Assembly (NCBI GenBank): GCA_022650455.1
Contig: JALCPO010000005.1
Location: 1 to 64,000 of the forward strand
Length of the DNA: 64,000 nucleotides
From: Oscillospiraceae bacterium
GTDB taxonomy: Bacteria > Bacillota > Clostridia > Oscillospirales > Acutalibacteraceae
Direction of reading: 5' to 3'
Positions 59,960 through 64,000 of the stretch are shown one piece after another. The translations under genes were made by a program, and so were the position numbers. The notes under the pieces are model-generated. The model worked only from the letters and a program-made list of their open reading frames with translations, was not told the DNA's origin and made no database searches. Position 1 is the stretch's first letter; every line of letters starts with the position of its first letter.

Positions 59960-60985
59960 CTATTCCACCGCCCGCCCCAGGGCTTTCGCGGCGGCCCGGA
60001 CCCGCCCGGCGGTGTGGTCGAACTGGTCCGGCGTGAGAGACTGCGCGCCGTCGGACAGGGCCTTTTTCGGGTTGTTGTGGACTTCGATGAGAAGGCCGTC
60101 GGCCCCCGCGGCGACGGCCGCGAGCGCGAGCGGCTCCACCAGCCACGAAATGCCGGAGGCGTGGCTCGGGTCGACGACGACCGGCAGGTGGGAAAGCCGT
60201 TTCAGCACCGGCACGGCGGAGATGTCCAGCGTGTTGCGGGTGTACGTCTCGAACGTGCGGATCCCCCGCTCGCACAGGATGACCTGCTCGTTGCCGCCCG
60301 CCATGATGTACTCGGCGCTCATCAGGAGCTCTTCCATCGTGTTGGAGAGGCCGCGCTTCAGGAGAATCGGCTTGCGGATTTTGCCGAGCTCCTTGAGCAG
60401 CTCGAAGTTCTGCATGTTCCGCGCGCCGACCTGGATGATGTCGACGCCCTTTTCGAGGAACAGGTCGATGTACTTTTCGCTCATGATCTCCGTCACGATG
60501 GGGAGGCCGGTTTCCCGTTTCGCCTGCGTGAGGAGCTCCAGCCCTTCCGCCCTCAGGCCCTGGAACGAATAGGGCGAGGTTCTCGGCTTGAAGGCGCCGC
60601 CGCGCAGGAACTGCGCCCCCGCCGTCTTGACGCGCCGCGCCACTTCGCAGATCTGCTCCGGGGTTTCGACGGAGCACGGGCCGGCGATGAGCGCGAGGCC
60701 CCCGCCGCCGATCTTCTGGCCGCCGGGGAGCGTGACGACGGTGTCGTCCGGGTGAAATTTGCGGTTCGCCTTTTTGTAAGGCTCCTGCACGCGCTTGACG
60801 TTTTCCACGCAGTCCTGCGCGGCGACGGAATCGATGTCGATCGACGAGGTGTCGCCGATCAGGCCGAGCACGGTGCTCTGGGTGCCGAACCAGATGTTGA
60901 CCTTGACGTTATACTCTTTTTCCAGCGCCGCAGCGAATTCTTTGGCCTGCCCGGGAAGACAGCCGGGCTTCAGTACGATGATCAT
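59960..60985 (-). CDS. aroF: 3-deoxy-7-phosphoheptulonate synthase (DAHP synthase, type I-beta)
   Basis: A 341-aa enzyme that condenses PEP and erythrose-4-phosphate, the entry step of aromatic synthesis. ATG 60985 follows GAGGAAACCGTC; the much longer track ORF continues upstream into the leader. Residues 1-75 form the ferredoxin-like regulatory domain of I-beta enzymes (MIIVLKPGCLPGQAKEFAAA). The barrel has ALIAGPCSVETPEQICEVAR, LRGGAFKPRTSPYSFQGLRA, GARNMQNFELLKELGKIRKP and PVVVDPSHASGISWLVEPLA. It is the first gene of the six-gene aro operon and is preceded by a terminator-bearing leader. Confidence 0.96.
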   Translation of the reverse strand: MIIVLKPGCLPGQAKEFAAALEKEYNVKVNIWFGTQSTVLGLIGDTSSIDIDSVAAQDCVENVKRVQEPYKKANRKFHPDDTVVTLPGGQKIGGGGLALIAGPCSVETPEQICEVARRVKTAGAQFLRGGAFKPRTSPYSFQGLRAEGLELLTQAKRETGLPIVTEIMSEKYIDLFLEKGVDIIQVGARNMQNFELLKELGKIRKPILLKRGLSNTMEELLMSAEYIMAGGNEQVILCERGIRTFETYTRNTLDISAVPVLKRLSHLPVVVDPSHASGISWLVEPLALAAVAAGADGLLIEVHNNPKKALSDGAQSLTPDQFDHTAGRVRAAAKALGRAVE

Positions 60986-61028
60986 GACGGTTTCCTCCAT
61001 TCGTTCTTTTCGGTTCGGAACCGAAAAG

Positions 61029-61062
61029 AAAAAAGCGGCGGAGCTGCTGTCAGCTCCGCCGC
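61029..61062 (-). terminator. Intrinsic terminator in the aro leader (attenuator candidate)
   Basis: On the minus strand, GCGGCGGAGCTG and CAGCTCCGCCGC form a perfect 12-bp stem with a 4-nt loop, followed by TTTTTTCTTTT. It lies between the promoter at 61286 and aroF at 60985, so every aro transcript must pass it. Just upstream, CGCGC (in GGCGCGCAACTCG) can pair with GCGCG at the foot of this stem, giving a possible competing structure. Confidence 0.88.
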
Positions 61063-61080
61063 GCTTTTTGTCCGAAGACC

Positions 61081-61224
61081 CTACGAGTTGCGCGCCAAGG
61101 GTTCCGATACTGCGGAACCCAAGCTTACCGGCAGTTTTCTGCATGGCGAAACACCCCACGCCGCAAAGAAATAGCGGGGGTAGCAATAGCCTGTAAATCG
61201 TGCGCTGCAGAAAAACCGCTTCAT
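61081..61224 (-). CDS. Candidate aromatic-rich leader peptide of the aro operon (47 aa)
   Basis: This ORF is below the track's size limit. ATG 61224 opens MKRFFCSARFTGYCYPRYFF, then AAWGVSPCRKLP, and stops at TAG 61083-61081, 19 nt before the terminator stem. Nine of residues 4-23 are Phe (5), Tyr (3) or Trp (1). The likely ribosome binding site is AAAGGTG about 12 nt upstream. RNA around it can form GTTTTTCTGCA/TGCAGAAAAC, pairing the Phe codons with sequence 70 nt downstream. This fits transcription attenuation by ribosome stalling when Phe/Tyr/Trp tRNAs are uncharged. It could also be chance coding within a structured RNA. Confidence 0.6.
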   Translation of the reverse strand: MKRFFCSARFTGYCYPRYFFAAWGVSPCRKLPVSLGSAVSEPLARNS

Positions 61225-61257
61225 GGTTAAGTTTCACACCTTTGCCGTTTGTTGACT

Positions 61258-61286
61258 ATCTTAGTACATTCCCCAGTGGGTGTCAA
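61258..61286 (-). promoter_or_regulatory. Promoter of the aro operon
   Basis: On the minus strand, TTGACA (61286-61281) and TAAGAT (61263-61258) are 17 bp apart. Transcription should begin near 61250, giving a 265-nt leader before aroF. Confidence 0.85.
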
Positions 61287-61371
61287 GCAATTTTTCGGAA
61301 AACCGGGGACCGACAAAATGGGGCAAAATGGAAAGAAAATTAATATTTTCAAAATATATACATTATTTTAC

Positions 61372-61400
61372 TTGAAATGCCGAAAATTTATTGATAGAAT
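61372..61400 (+). promoter_or_regulatory. Promoter of the PAS-GGDEF gene
   Basis: TTGAAA (61372-61377) and TAGAAT (61395-61400) are 17 bp apart. The following 170 nt up to the start at 61575 are A/T-rich, then GC-rich, with a GGCCGGGCGGCC repeat near 61525. No riboswitch was recognised. Confidence 0.6.
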
Positions 61401-61574
61401 AAAGAAGTAAGTATTTAATATAGGATAAACTTAGAAATATTGGCACTGCGATTTCTGCAAAAAAATATATCGAAAACCGATAGTTTCCGACATGACGGTT
61501 CTGTTTTAAAAGTGTCCCGGATCGGGCCGGGCGGCCAAACAGGTCCGGCCTGAAAGACGAGAGGAACGGTTGGG

Positions 61575-63287
61575 ATGGGTGAAATCGATCGCATTGATTC
61601 GGAACGGCTCCTGGGGGAACTGGGCTACAGCGTTTTGTGCGTCCGCAGCGATGAGGAACTCACCATTGCCTATGCCGGCGAGCCGTTTTACGAGGCCCTG
61701 GGCTTTCGGGACGGGGAAATCACCGCCCTGCTGCAACGGGGGGAAGATACGGTCCTGCGCAACGAACCGCCGATCGACTGGAAACGGGTCAGGGACGAGA
61801 TCCGGAAAAACGGCTATGCCGAGCTGGAGCTCCGGCTGATTAAAAAAAACGGCCACCACATCTGGGCGGCCTTCCGCACGCGGCTTTTTTCCGAAAACGG
61901 GAAAGAGTATTTCTGCGGCATCCTGAACGACATCACGCTGACGCGCCGCTCCCGCAGGATCCAGCGGGAGCAGGCGGAAGAGCTGGAAGCCCTGACCGCC
62001 AACGTGCCCGGCGGCGTCCTGTGCTGCCGCGCGGACGAAAACATGACGCTGAACCTCGTCAGCAGCGGGTTCTGCCGGATCACGGGCTACACGGCCGGGG
62101 AGATCGCCGAACGCTTCGGGAACCGGTTTATCGAGATCGTTTACCCGGAGGACCGCGGCCGGCTGATGCTCCACCTGAAAAACTGCACCTGCCGGAACGA
62201 CATCACGGAAATCACGTTCCGTATCGTGGGGAAGGACGGGAACGTGATGTGGGTGCTGGACAAGGCACGCTGCACGGCCGACTGCAGCGGGAACCTCTGG
62301 GTTTACAGCGTCCTGATCGACATTACCGGCATGAAGAAGGCCCAGGACGAGCTGGCCGCCAGCGAGGAACGCTACCGCCTGATCCTGGAGCATGTGGCGG
62401 ACCCGGTGCTGGACTGCAACTTCAAGACGCAGCAGCTTTACTATTCGCCGACATTTCTGCAGAAATTCGGCGATTTTTATCCCGATCACGGCGATATTCT
62501 GGAGATTGCGGAGAAAAGCGGAATCCTGTACGACGGGGACCGGGATGTGCTCCGCAAAAAGGTCCGGGAGCTGTCGCAGGCGAAATTCCATGAAAAAGAC
62601 TTCGGGAACATGGAGTTCCGCCTGCGGGACCGGAACGGGAAGTACCTCTGGTGCAGCATCCACGCCTTTCTGTTTAACGACGGGATGGGGGAGCCCGAGC
62701 GGATGATCGCCGTCGTTTCGGACATCGACCGGCAGAAGCGGGAGAATATCGATCTCCGCCGGAAGGCGGAGCACGACCTGCTGACCGGCCTTTACAACCG
62801 CGTGACTACCACCGCCATGGTCGACGGGGCCATCGCGCGCAGCGGACCCGGCCAGCGGCACGCGCTTTTCGTGATCGACATCGACAACTTCAAGCTGGTG
62901 AACGACAGCCTCGGCCATCTTTGCGGCGACCAGCTGATCGTGGAAACGGCCGGGCAGATCCGCAGGCAGTTCCGGGAGGATGACGTCGTCGGGCGGGTCG
63001 GCGGCGACGAGTTCGTCATCTTTCTCAAAAACGTTACGTCCGGGCTTGTTCTGAATAAGGCCGGCATCCTGCAGCGCATGTTTGCGGACCTGCAGATCAA
63101 CGAAAAAGTCAGCAATCCCATTTCCGGGAGCATCGGCGTGTCGTTTTACCCCATTGACGGGCGGAATTACGAGGAATTGTTCCGGAAAGCGGACGCGGCG
63201 ATGTACGCCGCGAAAAACAGCGGGAAAAACGCGTTCCGCATTTATGTGCACGGCATCGAGGCCATCGCGCACGGGGACGTCAGGTAG
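61575..63287 (+). CDS. PAS-domain diguanylate cyclase (GGDEF)
   Basis: A 570-aa cytoplasmic protein. ATG follows GAGAGGAACGGTTGGG. It has three PAS-like modules, at about residues 15-125 (ELRLIKKNGHHIWAAFRTRL), 140-260 (FCRITGYTAGEIAERFGNRF, KDGNVMWVLDKARC) and 275-395 (FRLRDRNGKYLWCSIHAFLF). The GGDEF domain follows (residues ~405-560): HDLLTGLYNRVTTTAMVDGA, FVIDIDNFKLVNDSLGHLCG and an intact active site GRVGGDEFVIFLK. There is no EAL domain. It should make cyclic di-GMP in response to a PAS signal. It lies inside the aro neighbourhood and converges on the aroE-aroK fusion with an 8-nt overlap. Confidence 0.92.
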   Translation: MGEIDRIDSERLLGELGYSVLCVRSDEELTIAYAGEPFYEALGFRDGEITALLQRGEDTVLRNEPPIDWKRVRDEIRKNGYAELELRLIKKNGHHIWAAFRTRLFSENGKEYFCGILNDITLTRRSRRIQREQAEELEALTANVPGGVLCCRADENMTLNLVSSGFCRITGYTAGEIAERFGNRFIEIVYPEDRGRLMLHLKNCTCRNDITEITFRIVGKDGNVMWVLDKARCTADCSGNLWVYSVLIDITGMKKAQDELAASEERYRLILEHVADPVLDCNFKTQQLYYSPTFLQKFGDFYPDHGDILEIAEKSGILYDGDRDVLRKKVRELSQAKFHEKDFGNMEFRLRDRNGKYLWCSIHAFLFNDGMGEPERMIAVVSDIDRQKRENIDLRRKAEHDLLTGLYNRVTTTAMVDGAIARSGPGQRHALFVIDIDNFKLVNDSLGHLCGDQLIVETAGQIRRQFREDDVVGRVGGDEFVIFLKNVTSGLVLNKAGILQRMFADLQINEKVSNPISGSIGVSFYPIDGRNYEELFRKADAAMYAAKNSGKNAFRIYVHGIEAIAHGDVR

Positions 63288-64000
63288 CGGGCCTCAGCGC
63301 TTCCAGCACCGCCGCGGCCGTTTCTTCGGGGGAACGGCCGGCGTCCACCGCAAGGTCGGCGGCGGCCCGGTAGGCCGCGCTGCGCGCGAGGTACAGCTCC
63401 GCCAGGCGGTCCCCTCCGCCGTCCCGGCGGAGCAGCGGGCGGGACCGGTCGCCTTTCAGGCGTTCCCGCACCGTTTCGAGGGGAGCGTCCAGCAGCACTA
63501 CGACGCCGTTTGCGCGGAAGGCGGCGGCATTCTCCGGGTCCAGCACGGTGCCGCCCCCGGCGGCGACGACCAGCCTGCCCGACCGGGAAAGCCCGCGCAC
63601 CGCCCGCCGCTCCATTTCTCGGAAAGCCGCTTCGCCTTTTTTTGCAAAGATCTCGGGGATGGACATCCCTTCCTCCCGCTCGATGGACTCGTCCAGGTCG
63701 AGAAACCCGCAGCCCGTTTTTTCGGCGAGAAGGCGGCCCGCGGTGGTTTTCCCGCTTCCCATGAAGCCGCAGAGCACCACGCTGCCGAACTTTTTTTTCA
63801 TTTCAAACGCCGTGTCCGCGCAGAGGCGCTTGAGGCTGTCTTCGGAAAAACGGGAGCCGAGCCAGATCTCCTCCGACGCCGCGGCCTGGAACACCAGCAT
63901 TCCGACGCCCCCCACGGCTTTTCTGCCGTGCTTTTTCGCCAGGGCGAGCAGCTTCGTTTCGTTCGGGTTGTAGACCGCGTCGAACACGCAGGCGGAACCG
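63280..64000 (-). CDS. Shikimate dehydrogenase-shikimate kinase fusion, C-terminal part (runs off window)
   Basis: The frame is open from the window end. Its first visible residues, GSACVFDAVYNPNETKLLALA then GRKAVGGVGMLVFQAAASEE, are the C-terminus of shikimate dehydrogenase (AroE). After a ~25-residue linker (SRFSEDSLKRLCADTAFEMK) the same frame continues as shikimate kinase (AroK): FGSVVLCGFMGSGKTTAGRL (Walker A), FLDLDESIEREEGMSIPEIF, FREMERRAVRGL and VVAAGGGTVLDPENAAAFRA. GTG 63987 in the track is an internal Val. The fusion would do two successive steps, dehydroshikimate to shikimate to shikimate-3-phosphate. The N-terminal part is outside the window. Confidence 0.88.
   Translation of the reverse strand, partial: GSACVFDAVYNPNETKLLALAKKHGRKAVGGVGMLVFQAAASEEIWLGSRFSEDSLKRLCADTAFEMKKKFGSVVLCGFMGSGKTTAGRLLAEKTGCGFLDLDESIEREEGMSIPEIFAKKGEAAFREMERRAVRGLSRSGRLVVAAGGGTVLDPENAAAFRANGVVVLLDAPLETVRERLKGDRSRPLLRRDGGGDRLAELYLARSAAYRAAADLAVDAGRSPEETAAAVLEALRPAT

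Noticed and set aside
59960-61237. 425-aa aroF reading with an 84-residue N-terminal extension
   Set aside because: The extension lies over the promoter-proximal leader and the terminator hairpin. DAHP synthase homology starts at MIIVLKPG, which has its own ribosome binding site.
60986-61250. T-box leader in front of aroF
   Set aside because: No GGNACCGCG antiterminator bulge or stem I pattern. GGGTTCCGCAGTATCGGAACCC is only a simple hairpin.
61029-61250. 6S RNA as the identity of the aro leader
   Set aside because: Length and one long irregular stem would fit loosely, but no closing stem between the 5' and 3' ends could be drawn. A covariance search would settle it, so it is kept only as an alternative.
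61453-61490. ATATCGAAAACCGATAG as another LacI operator
   Set aside because: It has the TCGAAAA core but lies in a long A/T-rich stretch far from the sugar genes, so chance is the simpler explanation.
61401-61574. c-di-GMP (GEMM) riboswitch before the GGDEF gene
   Set aside because: The conserved GGCAAA...CGAAAG...GCAAAGCC pattern is absent.

Overview
The window reads as chromosome of a GC-rich Gram-positive anaerobe, most likely a Clostridia member of the Oscillospiraceae/Ruminococcaceae type. The reasons are strong AGGAGG-type ribosome binding sites, sigma-A promoters with 17-18 bp spacers, three T-box leaders, a SpoVB-like flippase, LytTR/DUF3021 and YitT families, MotAB, and an msm-type sugar ABC operon without its own ATPase. 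No rRNA, tRNA or CRISPR array was seen. The genus is an inference.

Layout. 1-2830 is a decayed mobile-element scar: an IS1182-type transposase running off the left edge, a broken parB, an element-associated ORF, a broken parA and the 3' end of an IS3-type transposase. 2960-12800 holds small units: a C39-like putative cysteine peptidase, a PNPOx-like protein, LytTR+DUF3021, a cupin, an MMPL exporter with a secreted heptad-repeat partner and a divergent TetR gene, proC, and an orphan LLH-type holin pair. 13100-14850 is motAB. 15109-23867 is an alpha-glucan block (LacI regulator, glycogen phosphorylase, sugar-binding lipoprotein, two permeases, MalQ) joined by recurring TTCGAAAA-type palindromes. 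24043-34625 holds a PG-binding/LysM/M14 peptidase, YitT, an MFS exporter, a lipoprotein with a two-component system, DUF1385, prmC and a broken methyltransferase gene. 34817-38522 is recA-recX-rimO-pgsA. 38529-41068 is a Cys T-box unit (cysE-cysS), followed by an Nramp-like transporter and a YbaK deacylase. 43085-49781 is the branched-chain block: ilvB-ilvN-ilvA on the minus strand and cstA on the plus strand, each behind its own T-box, plus ridA. 49966-54535 holds a CmpB-type membrane protein, a SpoVB-like flippase, a GNAT protein, prmA and an unknown anchored protein. 54588-60985 is one aromatic operon (aroF-tyrA-aroB-aroA-aroC-pheA) behind a long leader. A PAS-GGDEF gene and the 3' part of an aroE-aroK fusion close the window.

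How the parts work together. Amino-acid synthesis is controlled largely at the RNA level. Cys synthesis and charging sit behind a UGC T-box. The ilv operon and cstA sit behind two divergent T-boxes whose apparent specifiers are both AUC (Ile). The aromatic operon has a terminator in its leader, preceded by an undescribed-looking 47-codon ORF in which 9 of residues 4-23 are Phe, Tyr or Trp. The glucan block looks like a regulon of the adjacent LacI protein: the ABC system imports malto-oligosaccharides, MalQ rearranges them and phosphorylase releases glucose-1-phosphate.

The most interesting leads are the aromatic leader peptide/attenuator, the paired Ile T-boxes linking cstA to branched-chain synthesis, the LacI operator set, the apparent ATT start codon of malQ and the orphan holin pair. 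All calls come from reading the sequence and the supplied ORF track. No database search or folding program was run.
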